A stretch of 64,000 nt of DNA. It comes from Desulfosporosinus metallidurans (GTDB taxonomy: Bacteria > Bacillota > Desulfitobacteriia > Desulfitobacteriales > Desulfitobacteriaceae). Numbering within the stretch: the first letter of the stretch is position 1; each line of letters opens with the position of its first letter. A model generated the notes under the pieces. The model was not told the DNA's origin. It did no database searches and worked only from the letters and a program-made list of their open reading frames with translations. Of this stretch, positions 18,109 to 26,449 are shown piece after piece. The stretch lies in NCBI RefSeq assembly GCF_001936615.1, contig NZ_MLBF01000006.1, positions 88,001-152,000 on the forward strand, given 5' to 3'. The translations under genes were made by a program, and so were the position numbers.

Positions 18109-18281
18109 TATAAGGCTTCACCTTCCTCCCCATGGTCCATAAGAAAACTAGATATCATGAGACTTTCATAAATTGTTCGGAATAGGCGTTTGGTCTCAAT
18201 ATAATAATTGTAACGTTAAATTGACGGATTGTCTAACCCTATTGGCCTAATGCGAGTGTCGGGGGGCCTAAAAACAAAAAG

Positions 18282-18311
18282 AGCCCTAAACCGGTTTGCA
18301 CGGTCAGGGCT
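18282..18311 (-). terminator. Intrinsic terminator of the CBS/DRTGG gene
   Basis: Outer arms AGCCCT/AGGGCT and inner arms ACCG/CGGT, followed on the minus strand by CTTTTTGTTTTTAGG. It separates the gene ending at 18357 from dnaE, whose promoter must lie in 18112-18270. Confidence 0.8.
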
Positions 18312-18356
18312 TCCATTCTTCCTATTCCTGCTTCAAAACATTTACACATTGAATGA

Positions 18357-19679
18357 TTAACTAGTCGTTTCACTGACTAATTTCTTATCCCCAATCCTAG
18401 CCGTCATCAGGCCTTTTGCAACTATGGCATCATTAACCGTGACTTCTACTTCAATATTGCAATGTTTTTTAGCAACTAATAACAGCTTAGCCGTGACTTT
18501 GATTTCTGTTCCCACTGCAATCGGTTGCAGTTGATACAAGGTGAAATTTTCCGTGATTGCATCGAGCCGATACTTCTTGCGCAACCCGATGTAACCCGCC
18601 ATGTTCATCACGGTTACGAGAACCCCACAACTTGCGGAACCATAATCATTAACCATGGAATTGGTAATTTCTCCTTCGATGGTCAGATGCTCAGCATCAT
18701 CGACATATCGGAATCCGCTTAAGACCAGATTGTCCACAGTTTCACCAAATTGAGGTTGCTTTTGGACCTGTTGGTAAGCTTCTATGACATCTTGCAGGCT
18801 AACAATACCAATCAGTTTGCCCTGGTCAGCCACGACCGCGATTTCCCATCCTTCCCAAACCATGATTCGAGAAATATGGGTCACTGGATCATCTCGTCCC
18901 ACCAAAAATGGTTTTGTATTCATCACGTCTTTAATCCGCGTTGTAGCTTCTTCTCCGGAGACATCTACAGCAGTGACGATTCCCACAAGCGTCATGTCAG
19001 GCTCAACGACAGGGAAACGGCTGTGACCCGTATTATGCGAAAGCTCGCGCCAGTCTCCAACCGTGGCATCCGTAGTTAAATAGTTTACATCTTTAACCAT
19101 AATATCTTCAACTAAAATTAGTTCCTTTTCAATTAAGCGATCATATAAAGCCCGGTTAATCATCGTCGTGACCGCAAAAGTATCATAGGGAGATTGTATA
19201 ATTACCAGTTGTTCTTTTCTAGCTAAGTCCACGACCTCTTCATCTGGTTCCAGTCCTCCTGTGATCAACAATGACGCATTCTGCTGCAAAGCAACAATCT
19301 GGACGTCACGACGGTTTCCAACAATACACAACGCTCCATCTTCCAAGTAGCGTTCCATGGCATCTACTTCCATCGCCGCGATAATAAATTTGTTTGGCGA
19401 GCGATCGAGATACTCGAAACCACAGATAACAACCCCTTCGGCAATCTGAGAAACTTCACGCAACGTCAAATCCTCAATTTGTCGCTCTTTGACCCCTTCA
19501 ATTCGAATGGTTCCGACCTTAGGAATCGAACGTACAAATCCTTTGCCCTCTGCCTCTTTAATAGCCCGATAAGCAGTCCCTTCACTGACATCCAACTCTT
19601 TGGCAATAAACCGCACGGAAACCTTACTGCCAATGGCCAGATCTTCAATAAATGTTAAAATTTGTTGGTGCTTTGTCAA
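18357..19679 (-). CDS. HTH-DRTGG-CBS-hotdog regulatory protein (YtoI-like)
   Basis: A 440-residue protein. In order it shows a winged HTH (about 1-65, SVRFIAKELDVSEGTAYRAI), a DRTGG domain (70-180, containing LLITGGLEPDEEVVDLA), two CBS motifs (about 190-310, FPVVEPDMTLVGIVTAVD and VVADQGKLIGIVSLQDV) and a C-terminal hotdog/MaoC-like domain (330-435). This order matches Bacillus YtoI. CBS pairs bind adenine nucleotides and hotdog domains bind acyl-thioesters, so it may sense energy or acyl-CoA state, but no function is proven. It is monocistronic with its own terminator. Confidence 0.88.
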   Translation of the reverse strand: MTKHQQILTFIEDLAIGSKVSVRFIAKELDVSEGTAYRAIKEAEGKGFVRSIPKVGTIRIEGVKERQIEDLTLREVSQIAEGVVICGFEYLDRSPNKFIIAAMEVDAMERYLEDGALCIVGNRRDVQIVALQQNASLLITGGLEPDEEVVDLARKEQLVIIQSPYDTFAVTTMINRALYDRLIEKELILVEDIMVKDVNYLTTDATVGDWRELSHNTGHSRFPVVEPDMTLVGIVTAVDVSGEEATTRIKDVMNTKPFLVGRDDPVTHISRIMVWEGWEIAVVADQGKLIGIVSLQDVIEAYQQVQKQPQFGETVDNLVLSGFRYVDDAEHLTIEGEITNSMVNDYGSASCGVLVTVMNMAGYIGLRKKYRLDAITENFTLYQLQPIAVGTEIKVTAKLLLVAKKHCNIEVEVTVNDAIVAKGLMTARIGDKKLVSETTS

Positions 19680-19762
19680 CTAAAAACTCTCCCCACATAA
19701 TACTATACGATCAATAATTATATCACAAAATTCTTGATCAAACTATGCCTAAGGCAGGTCTT

Positions 19763-19942
19763 TTAACCATCTTTTCGTCTCCTCTGGGTCATAAGTCCTC
19801 CGATTCTGCCGGCATCTTTGGCACTCAAGGAATGCCACCCGTCACTATGGATCTGTTCAAGCAAACCCAATTCGGCCGCAATCTCCATTTTTAACGGTTC
19901 TAACGGATCTATTCTCTTTACTTTTGGTTTTGACTGTTTCAC
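19763..19942 (-). CDS. Alpha/beta-type small acid-soluble spore protein
   Basis: A 59-residue protein starting at a GTG with GGAGG 7 nt upstream. The core LKMEIAAELGLLEQI, then GWHSLSAKDAGRIGG and MTQRR, matches the divergent SASP alpha/beta family found in clostridia and Peptococcaceae (EIA.ELG and GrIGG blocks). Such proteins coat spore DNA and are degraded at germination, and the germination-protease-like cut region ELGL is present. The GTG start and short length make it easy to miss. It follows a small Cys-rich ORF by one nucleotide and would share its transcript. Confidence 0.8.
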   Translation of the reverse strand: MKQSKPKVKRIDPLEPLKMEIAAELGLLEQIHSDGWHSLSAKDAGRIGGLMTQRRRKDG

Positions 19943-19943
19943 T

Positions 19944-20087
19944 TTAGATCCTCCCCCTACTCATGATATTAAAATCTTCTTCATAATGTGGACAGTTCGG
20001 TCCCCGGTCTCCTATCAGATGTTCCAAACGACAGTGCCCTTCAACCGCATAAAGACAACGGATAGAACATAATTTTCTGGTCAACAA
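19944..20087 (-). CDS. Small cysteine-rich protein upstream of the SASP gene
   Basis: About 47 residues, with two Cys-x3-Cys-like clusters (LCSIRCLYAVEGHC and GPNCPHYEED) that suggest a small metal-binding module. An ATG at 20093 directly abuts AAAGGAG and cannot be used efficiently; TTG codons at 20087 (6 nt) or 20084 (9 nt) are better placed, so a TTG start is chosen. It ends one nucleotide before the SASP GTG, and the stop codon lies within the SASP ribosome site region. It is probably expressed during sporulation, by association only. Confidence 0.55.
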   Translation of the reverse strand: MLTRKLCSIRCLYAVEGHCRLEHLIGDRGPNCPHYEEDFNIMSRGRI

Positions 20088-20130
20088 CCTCATCTCCTTT
20101 CTACGACAAGTTTTACCGTTTTTACATAAA

Positions 20131-20160
20131 AATATCCCGCTTGAAATCAAGCGGGATATT
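20131..20160 (-). terminator. Intrinsic terminator of the UPF0173 hydrolase gene
   Basis: A perfect 14-bp stem (AATATCCCGCTTGA) with a 2-nt loop as drawn, followed on the minus strand by TTTATG and more T-rich DNA. It lies 18 nt after the stop at 20178. Confidence 0.85.
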
Positions 20161-20177
20161 CAATCTCTAATTTGTTT

Positions 20178-20876
20178 TTAAATTACTAGCGTTTCACCGG
20201 GATTCAGAACCTTGCCTTGACTTTCCGGAGCCCTGCGTTGGAGGAGGTGCAGGAACTCTCCTACATCCTGAGCAATGAGTGGAAACGTATTATAGTGCAT
20301 CGGAATGACCACTTTAGGCCGTAGTAATTGAGAAGCATGGACAGCTTCATCAATCCCCATGACATAATTGTCACCGATCGGAAGCATGGCAACTTCTATG
20401 GGATGCCGAAGACCGATAAGTTCCATATCGCCGAACAGTCCTGTATCCCCTGCATGATAAAGCCATTTCCCTTCAATTTGAAGCAAAAATCCACAGGGCG
20501 GACCGCCATAGATCATGTTCCCTCCATCGGGGCTCGCGATCCCCGATCCATGCAAAGCAAGAGTCAGTTTAACCCACCCAAAAGGAAATTGGTGCTTTCC
20601 TCCGATATGCATGGCGTGCGTCTCTGCCCCTTGACTTCGACAATAAGCGGCCAACTCGGCCACAGCAATAATAGGAGCTCCAGTACGTCTTGACAAATAA
20701 ATAGCATCCCCCAAATGGTCGTTATGACCATGAGTCACCAAAATCGCATCAAGTTGAGTGAAATCGTCGGGTTTAGTCGTTGTACTCGGGTTATCTGTCA
20801 AAAAAGGATCAATAAGGATTCTTCCTGCTTTCCCTTCAATTTCAAAGCAAGCATGTCCGTGGAAATGGATGTGCAT
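20178..20876 (-). CDS. UPF0173 metal-dependent hydrolase (YtkL-like)
   Basis: A 232-residue metallo-beta-lactamase-fold protein. The metal site THGHNDHLGD lies at about residues 49-58, further ligands are in YHAGDTGLFGD and the C-terminal IPMHYNTFP, and the N-terminal HFHGHACFEIE block is typical of UPF0173. The family is widespread in Firmicutes and Archaea, and its substrate is unknown. It is transcribed after the GH18 gene with a 30-nt gap and is closed by a strong terminator, so the pair may be one transcript. Confidence 0.93.
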   Translation of the reverse strand: MHIHFHGHACFEIEGKAGRILIDPFLTDNPSTTTKPDDFTQLDAILVTHGHNDHLGDAIYLSRRTGAPIIAVAELAAYCRSQGAETHAMHIGGKHQFPFGWVKLTLALHGSGIASPDGGNMIYGGPPCGFLLQIEGKWLYHAGDTGLFGDMELIGLRHPIEVAMLPIGDNYVMGIDEAVHASQLLRPKVVIPMHYNTFPLIAQDVGEFLHLLQRRAPESQGKVLNPGETLVI

Positions 20877-20906
20877 TCTTAACCCTCCTACTTAATTTTT
20901 AAGTGT

Positions 20907-21857
20907 TTAAACATATGTTTGAAGCATTTCCCAGAATCGAGGATAACTAAGATTCATTTCCCATAAAGCAACACCCTGTATATCCTTCTGAGAGGCGAGA
21001 TCCAGCTTGTCTCTCAAGCTACGGGGATCTTCAAAATACACAGTGTGGCGAACTCCCATCTCCTCATAACGGAAAAACATACTATGTTGAGTCGCATCCC
21101 ATCGTAACGGGGCACCGTGACGTCGTGCCAACTCAATGGCCCTTGTATAGCCAATGACTTTGGCTCCCCCTCGCTCTGTCCAATCATACCCGTAAAGCGG
21201 GATTCCCATATAGATCTTATGAGGGGGAATAGTAGCCAAACCGTAATTTAAAATATCGTTAACCCAAGGTATGGAGGCAACAGAACCCGGGGCACTTCCT
21301 GGCCAATGTTCCTCATACGTCATAAGAATCACCCCATCGACAGCCTGCCCAATCAGCTTGTAATCAAAGGCACCCTTCCACGGATCCAACGGATCGTTGC
21401 GATCCTTTGCCGGAACATCAATTGTAACCAGAAACTTCGCCTGTTGAAATAGAGCAGACCACGTTTGAATAAGCTGACTAAAAAGGGGTCTATCCAATGG
21501 AGCGGCTTTCTCTAAATCAAAATTGACTCCATCACATTGGTACTCAACCAAGAGATTCCTTATGTTTTGCCAAACGAGGTTCGAAAAATTACGATCTCGA
21601 ACCAAACGTCCTATTAATAGAGTAGAAAACTGTCCTCGCAACGTTAGATTACTAACTGTCAAAAATACTTTGGCACCCAGGGCATGAGCTTCATTAATAA
21701 GCGATCGACTCGGACGCCCATAGAGAGCTCCATTGTTCTGAATAGAAATCTGAAAAAGCGCCAATTGACTAATGATAGTTCCATAGCGTTTGAGATAAGG
21801 ATAGCCCTTAGCCTCTTGATTTAAACCATTATAAAAGGCAAACACCTTTAATGGCAT
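20907..21857 (-). CDS. Glycoside hydrolase family 18 protein (YaaH/SleL-like catalytic domain)
   Basis: A 316-residue TIM-barrel protein. The GH18 catalytic signature appears as CDGVNFDLEKA, with the proton donor at E116 and Asn replacing the first inner Asp, as in spore cortex-fragment hydrolases. YGYDWTERGG and VALWEMNLSYPRFW near the end are also typical. There are no LysM repeats and no signal peptide, unlike full-length SleL/YaaH, so it would be cytoplasmic or delivered to spores by the mother cell. A role in cortex peptidoglycan hydrolysis is family inference. Confidence 0.85.
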   Translation of the reverse strand: MPLKVFAFYNGLNQEAKGYPYLKRYGTIISQLALFQISIQNNGALYGRPSRSLINEAHALGAKVFLTVSNLTLRGQFSTLLIGRLVRDRNFSNLVWQNIRNLLVEYQCDGVNFDLEKAAPLDRPLFSQLIQTWSALFQQAKFLVTIDVPAKDRNDPLDPWKGAFDYKLIGQAVDGVILMTYEEHWPGSAPGSVASIPWVNDILNYGLATIPPHKIYMGIPLYGYDWTERGGAKVIGYTRAIELARRHGAPLRWDATQHSMFFRYEEMGVRHTVYFEDPRSLRDKLDLASQKDIQGVALWEMNLSYPRFWEMLQTYV

Positions 21858-21953
21858 ACTTATACCCCCTTTCCGTCCATCATATGCATGGAGAGAATAA
21901 GAAGTGTAAGCATAAAAGCGGGCCTTTGAAAGGAAACTTCTTAGAAAAAGAAG

Positions 21954-23000
21954 TTATTTCGAATGACGTCGACCAAAAACGGCCAGCTTAGCCGTTTGGC
22001 GCATAAGAATGATGATAAGCAAAGAAAAAACGACCAAGAGTACTGCAAAGGCCCAAATCCATTGCCCCATGGCTCCGAGCACGGCGGCCACGCCAAAGCA
22101 AGCACTAATTCCGTACATTGAAAGTACAGCCTGTCGTTGGGTCAAGCCTGCATCTAGTAAACGATGGTGCAAATGTCCTCGGTCAGCCGTGGCGATAGAC
22201 TGCCCGCGTAACTTACGCCGAATAATGGCAAAGGTTAGGTCCGTAACCGGCATACCCAAAACAAGAAGAGGAAAAACCAATCCCAGAATCGTTGCTGTTT
22301 TGAGTAGCCCCATGATGGAGATTCCCCCAATAATGTACCCAAGGAACATACTCCCCGAATCCCCCATAAAGACACGTGCCGGGGGGAAATTGAAAAAGAG
22401 GAATCCAAGGAGCGAACCTGCCAAAGCTAAAGTGAGGTGGGCAGCTGGAACTTGATCAATTCGGTTTGCAGACCAAAATAATAATAGTGCCACTATAAAA
22501 CAAATCCCAGCTGCAAGACCATCCAACCCATCGGAAACATTAACGGTGTTAACCAATCCAACGACCCAAAAAATCATTAAAATAATACCGACGGCACTTA
22601 ACCCGAGATCCCCAAAAATAACGGGATGATCGACGAATGGCAGGGAAATAAAATCCATAGAAAAATCAAAAAAGAAAAGTAGTGATGCCGCCGCAATTTG
22701 ACAAAAAAGCTTAACTAAAGGGCGGATTTCACAAATATCATCCCATATGCCCACCGCCAAAATAACAGTGCTTCCAATAAATAGCCCCCAAATGGATTTA
22801 TCCCACTCTTGCATGACTAAGGCTGCTATCCAGAAGGCAGCATAGATCGCCAAGCCGCCCAGTCGAGGGATCGGGCGATTATGGACATGCCGCCCACCCG
22901 GATAGGCAATCGCCCCCCATTGGCCTGCCAGTTTCATGGAAATCGGCGTAGCTAGCACTGCAATCACCAAGGCCATGACAAACGTTAACGCAAAGGTCAT
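21954..23000 (-). CDS. Undecaprenyl-phosphate glycosyl-1-phosphate transferase (WecA/TagO type)
   Basis: About 348 residues with ten or so membrane helices. Catalytic blocks are GIWDDICEIRP, NTVNVSDGLDGLAAGI and the cytoplasmic RGHLHHRLLDAGLTQRQA, all typical of the MraY/WecA superfamily and closest to TagO/WecA. It would load HexNAc-1-phosphate on undecaprenyl phosphate to start a wall polymer. An upstream GTG (23021) extends the frame by seven codons but has no properly spaced ribosome site, so the ATG at 23000 is chosen with modest certainty. It starts just after trmL. No other teichoic acid genes are in the window. Confidence 0.9.
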   Translation of the reverse strand: MTFALTFVMALVIAVLATPISMKLAGQWGAIAYPGGRHVHNRPIPRLGGLAIYAAFWIAALVMQEWDKSIWGLFIGSTVILAVGIWDDICEIRPLVKLFCQIAAASLLFFFDFSMDFISLPFVDHPVIFGDLGLSAVGIILMIFWVVGLVNTVNVSDGLDGLAAGICFIVALLLFWSANRIDQVPAAHLTLALAGSLLGFLFFNFPPARVFMGDSGSMFLGYIIGGISIMGLLKTATILGLVFPLLVLGMPVTDLTFAIIRRKLRGQSIATADRGHLHHRLLDAGLTQRQAVLSMYGISACFGVAAVLGAMGQWIWAFAVLLVVFSLLIIILMRQTAKLAVFGRRHSK

Positions 23001-23027
23001 GATTGTTTCACCACTCTCCACACCTTT

Positions 23028-23498
23028 CTAGACAAGCCCCGGGAAACCCCATTGTCGTAATGCTTCGTAAACTACAACTGCTACAGAATTCGATAAATTT
23101 AAGGAACGAGCTTCAGTGCGCATTGGCAAACGAAGAGTTGTGTCTGGATATCGTGCCAAAATTTCTGGTGCTAATCCTTTTGTTTCCTTACCGAAAAGCA
23201 GATATCCTCCCTGCTCATAGTTGATGTCAGTATGAGTTCGTCCACCTTTTGTGGTCGCTAAATAACGCGGACCCACTGGGTTCTTTTCCTCAAATTCAGC
23301 GAAGTTTTCATAGATAGAAATATCAAGAAGGTTCCAGTAGTCCAAGCCCGCTCGTTTAAGTTGCTTGTCATCAATACTAAACCCTAATGGCTTTACCAAA
23401 TGAAGTGATGCTCCAGTTACAGCACAAAGCCGAGCCACATTCCCTGTATTTGGTGGGATTTCCGGCTCAACCATAACAATATTCAGGTGCTTGTTCAA
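23028..23498 (-). CDS. trmL: tRNA (cytidine(34)-2'-O)-methyltransferase
   Basis: A 156-residue SPOUT methyltransferase that methylates the wobble ribose of tRNA-Leu. It shows EPEIPPNTGNVARLC at the N-terminus, LFGKETKGLAPEIL in the middle and the knot-forming LPMRTEARSLNLSNSVAVVVYEA at the C-terminus, as in TrmL/YibK. It lies between the FmdB-type zinc ribbon gene (16-nt gap) and the WecA-type gene. The window also carries a tRNA-Leu with anticodon CAA, a known class of TrmL substrate in other bacteria. Confidence 0.95.
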   Translation of the reverse strand: MNKHLNIVMVEPEIPPNTGNVARLCAVTGASLHLVKPLGFSIDDKQLKRAGLDYWNLLDISIYENFAEFEEKNPVGPRYLATTKGGRTHTDINYEQGGYLLFGKETKGLAPEILARYPDTTLRLPMRTEARSLNLSNSVAVVVYEALRQWGFPGLV

Positions 23499-23514
23499 GA
23501 CTTAAATTCCCCTT

Positions 23515-23730
23515 TCAATGACACGCCGCACAGTTTCCACGACACCCCGACGAACAATTTCCACCCCCGGTCCCTCCTGACACTCCGAGACTTGAAAACC
23601 CAGAGATCTGCTTCATGAGGCCCTCGTGCCCACACTCAAGACACTTCAGGAAATCACCATTTTCCCCCATCTGACACAATTCCGTTGTTTGAACGCCACA
23701 ACTTGGACACCCGAATTCGTACATAGGCAA
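23515..23730 (-). CDS. FmdB-family zinc ribbon protein
   Basis: Starting at the TTG at 23730 gives a 71-residue protein beginning MPMYEFGCPSCG, which matches the canonical FmdB-family start. AGGAGG lies 10 nt before that TTG. A longer frame begins at an ATG at 23763 but reads through the ribosome site itself, so it is rejected. A zinc ribbon is formed by CPSCG and CLECG. The Gly-rich tail ends CSSGCRGNCAACH, adding four cysteines beyond the family core. The function is unknown; it is a putative regulatory zinc-binding protein. Confidence 0.85.
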   Translation of the reverse strand: MPMYEFGCPSCGVQTTELCQMGENGDFLKCLECGHEGLMKQISGFSSLGVSGGTGGGNCSSGCRGNCAACH

Positions 23731-23952
23731 TTTGATGATACCTCCTAGGACATGAAGTTTCATTTCTATTGCACTATTATAACCTGAAATTGGGCTAAAC
23801 CCAAACTATAATATCGAAGCAAGTCAGTTTTCCACATCTCGCAGAGTGCTTATCCTGTTCTAACAGATATTCTGTATACTTTCACCAAAACCACTAGATG
23901 TTCCCTCTCGTTTTTGGTAAAGTTAATACCAACTTCAAAGGAGGAATGTACC

Positions 23953-25872
23953 ATGGGGCAAAGCCTGACTCAGAAAATACTTGCATCACACCTAGTCTCT
24001 GGTGACTTGGAACAAGGAAACGAAATCGCACTTCGGATCGATCAAACGTTAACCCAGGACGCCACAGGAACTATGGCTTATTTACAATTTGAAGCCATGA
24101 ATCTTTCTAGAGTTCAAACCGAGTGTTCGGTAAGTTATATAGATCATAACACCCTACAGACTGGATTTGAAAATGCAGATGACCACGCCTTTCTGCAAAG
24201 CGCAGCCGCCCGGTTTGGGGCGTATTTTTCACGACCGGGAAACGGAATTTGTCACCAGGTCCATCTTGAACGCTTCGCTAAGCCCGGAAAAACGTTACTT
24301 GGATCCGACAGTCATACCCCCACTGCTGGTGGAATGGGAATGCTTGCTATGGGTGCCGGGGGGCTTGATGTTGCCGTGGCAATGGGTGGAGGACCTTTTT
24401 ATCTTCCCAACCCCAAAGTCCTTCGTGTCTGGCTGAACGGACAGCTTTCTGAATGGGTTTCAGCCAAAGATATCATTTTGGAAATTCTTCGTACTCTCAC
24501 TGTCAAAGGGGGCGTCGGTAAAATCATCGAATACGCCGGGCCAGGCGTGAAAACCCTTACTGTCCCAGAGCGCTCCACCATTACCAATATGGGAGCAGAA
24601 TTAGGGGCATCTTCTTCTATATTTCCCAGCGACGAACAGACCCTCCGTTTTCTAGAAGCACAAGGAAGAGCAGAGGACTGGGTTCCTCTCTCTGCCGACA
24701 AAGATGCCTCCTATGATGAAGAACTTAGAATCGATCTTTCCCAGCTTGTCCCACTGGTCGCCCAACCCCATAGTCCAGACAACGTAGTCCCCGTGAGTGA
24801 TCTTGCGACCACGCCCGTGCAACAGGTTGCTATTGGAAGTTGTACGAACTCCTCGTACCAAGACCTAATGCGAGTGAGTCAGATTCTTAAAGGTAAACAC
24901 GTTCATCCCAGCGTCAGCTTAGTCATTTCACCTGGATCCCGCCAAGTTTTAACCATGCTTGCCGACAATGGAGCCTTGACAAATCTTCTAGACAGCGGCG
25001 CACGACTGCTTGAATCCACATGTGGCCCATGTATTGGAATGGGACAATCGCCCGTTTCTAAAGCTGTCTCTGTTCGAACTTTTAACCGAAATTTTAAGGG
25101 CCGTAGCGGGACGCAAGATGCATCTGTATTTCTTGCCAGCCCTGAAGTTGCGTCAGCTTGTGCTTTGACAGGCTATATAACAGACCCCAGAACCTTGGGA
25201 ACCTCATCCAACGTGGATTATCCACAGCAATTCCGCATCGACGATAGCATGATTTTACCACCCGGTGATCCTGATACCCCAATTCAGCGCGGTCCGAACA
25301 TTCAGCCACTTCCTCTGGCCCCTGCGCTAGACAACACCCTTGACTTGCCCATTATCTTAAAGCTTGGGGATAATGTGACGACAGACGATATCATGCCTGC
25401 AGGGTCTAAGATTCTTCCTCTTCGTTCGAATATCCCGGCTATTTCTGAGTATACCTTTCACAAGATCGACCCTCAGTTTGCTGCCAAAGCAAAAGACTTA
25501 AAACAAAGCGTTATTGTTGCAGGGCATAATTATGGTCAGGGCTCAAGTCGTGAACACGCTGCCCTTGCCCCTATGTACTTGGGGCTACGCGTAGTTCTAG
25601 CTCAGAGTTTTGCCCGTATCCACCGTGCTAACCTGATTAACTTTGGCATTCTTCCACTCACCTTTGTCAACGAAGAAGACCTTACCCGTTTTGAGTCAGG
25701 GATGATTCTACACCTCTCAGGCCTACATCAGGCCATTCAAACTCCTGGTCCCTTTGCCCTTACCACTGACAACGACGCGAACCCAATTTTGGTCAGACAT
25801 GATCTCACCGAACGCCAAGCCAAAATCCTTCTCGCCGGTGGACTTCTTAATTCAACAAAAGCGGCATATTAA
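23953..25872 (+). CDS. acnA: Aconitate hydratase
   Basis: A 639-residue enzyme that isomerises citrate and isocitrate. [4Fe-4S] ligands are in GSCTNSS and ESTCGPCIGMGQSP, and the substrate loops DNVTTDDIMPAG and GQGSSREHAALAP belong to the swivel domain, so all four aconitase domains are present. AAAGGAGG lies 8 nt before the ATG at 23953, whereas an upstream frame start at 23914 lacks a ribosome site. It is shorter than the 850-900 residues of classical AcnA/AcnB and belongs to the compact, LeuCD-fusion-like aconitases of anaerobes. It is divergent from the FmdB/trmL run. Confidence 0.95.
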   Translation: MGQSLTQKILASHLVSGDLEQGNEIALRIDQTLTQDATGTMAYLQFEAMNLSRVQTECSVSYIDHNTLQTGFENADDHAFLQSAAARFGAYFSRPGNGICHQVHLERFAKPGKTLLGSDSHTPTAGGMGMLAMGAGGLDVAVAMGGGPFYLPNPKVLRVWLNGQLSEWVSAKDIILEILRTLTVKGGVGKIIEYAGPGVKTLTVPERSTITNMGAELGASSSIFPSDEQTLRFLEAQGRAEDWVPLSADKDASYDEELRIDLSQLVPLVAQPHSPDNVVPVSDLATTPVQQVAIGSCTNSSYQDLMRVSQILKGKHVHPSVSLVISPGSRQVLTMLADNGALTNLLDSGARLLESTCGPCIGMGQSPVSKAVSVRTFNRNFKGRSGTQDASVFLASPEVASACALTGYITDPRTLGTSSNVDYPQQFRIDDSMILPPGDPDTPIQRGPNIQPLPLAPALDNTLDLPIILKLGDNVTTDDIMPAGSKILPLRSNIPAISEYTFHKIDPQFAAKAKDLKQSVIVAGHNYGQGSSREHAALAPMYLGLRVVLAQSFARIHRANLINFGILPLTFVNEEDLTRFESGMILHLSGLHQAIQTPGPFALTTDNDANPILVRHDLTERQAKILLAGGLLNSTKAAY

Positions 25873-25951
25873 TGTTTATTTCCATAGCTTATTCTGTTAT
25901 ATAGAAGCAAAGCATGTTATGATATTTATAGCTTTAAAAGAGGTGTATATT

Positions 25952-26449
25952 ATGCTTACTACAGAGGATCACAAACTACTCAAACTTATCGAGGAAAATT
26001 GCCGCTTAACCCCTGAAGAACTTTCTATTCAAACCGGATTGACGCCTGAATACATCACCAAGAGGATCAAAGAGTGGGAAGAAGAAAGGGTTATAGTGGA
26101 TTATCGCCCACTGATCAACTGGGCCCGAACTGGAGACGAAAAGGTTTCTGCCCTCATTGAAGTAAGAGTCTTACCTCAACGGGGTTTCGGGTTTGACAAG
26201 ATTGCCAAACGACTGCAAAAATTTCCAGAGATAAAGTCGTTGTTGCTCATGTCTGGAGGGTATGACCTAGCCTTGCTCATCGAAGGAAAAACTATGCAAG
26301 AAGTCGCACTTTTTGTCGCCGAAAAACTGGCTCCTCTTGAACATGTTCAGAGTACAGCCACTCATTTTGTACTTCGCCGCTATAAGCAAGACGGGGTCGA
26401 GCTTATGGGAGAGGAAGAGACCATTCAACGTCTCGTGGTTTCCCCATGA
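25952..26449 (+). CDS. Lrp/AsnC-family transcriptional regulator
   Basis: A 165-residue regulator. An N-terminal winged HTH (about 5-55, LTPEELSIQTGLTPEYITKRI) is followed by a RAM/ACT-like effector-binding domain (about 70-150, LLMSGGYDLALLIEGKTMQEV). The ATG at 25952 has GAGG 8 nt upstream; earlier in-frame starts fall inside the aconitase gene and are rejected. It overlaps the aminotransferase by 4 nt (ATGA). Lrp-type regulators usually sense amino acids, so it probably controls its partner gene in response to an amino or keto acid. Confidence 0.93.
   Translation: MLTTEDHKLLKLIEENCRLTPEELSIQTGLTPEYITKRIKEWEEERVIVDYRPLINWARTGDEKVSALIEVRVLPQRGFGFDKIAKRLQKFPEIKSLLLMSGGYDLALLIEGKTMQEVALFVAEKLAPLEHVQSTATHFVLRRYKQDGVELMGEEETIQRLVVSP

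Noticed and set aside
18112..18270. Promoter candidates for dnaE
   Set aside because: Several TATTAT-like blocks exist, but none has a convincing -35 partner at 16-18 nt.
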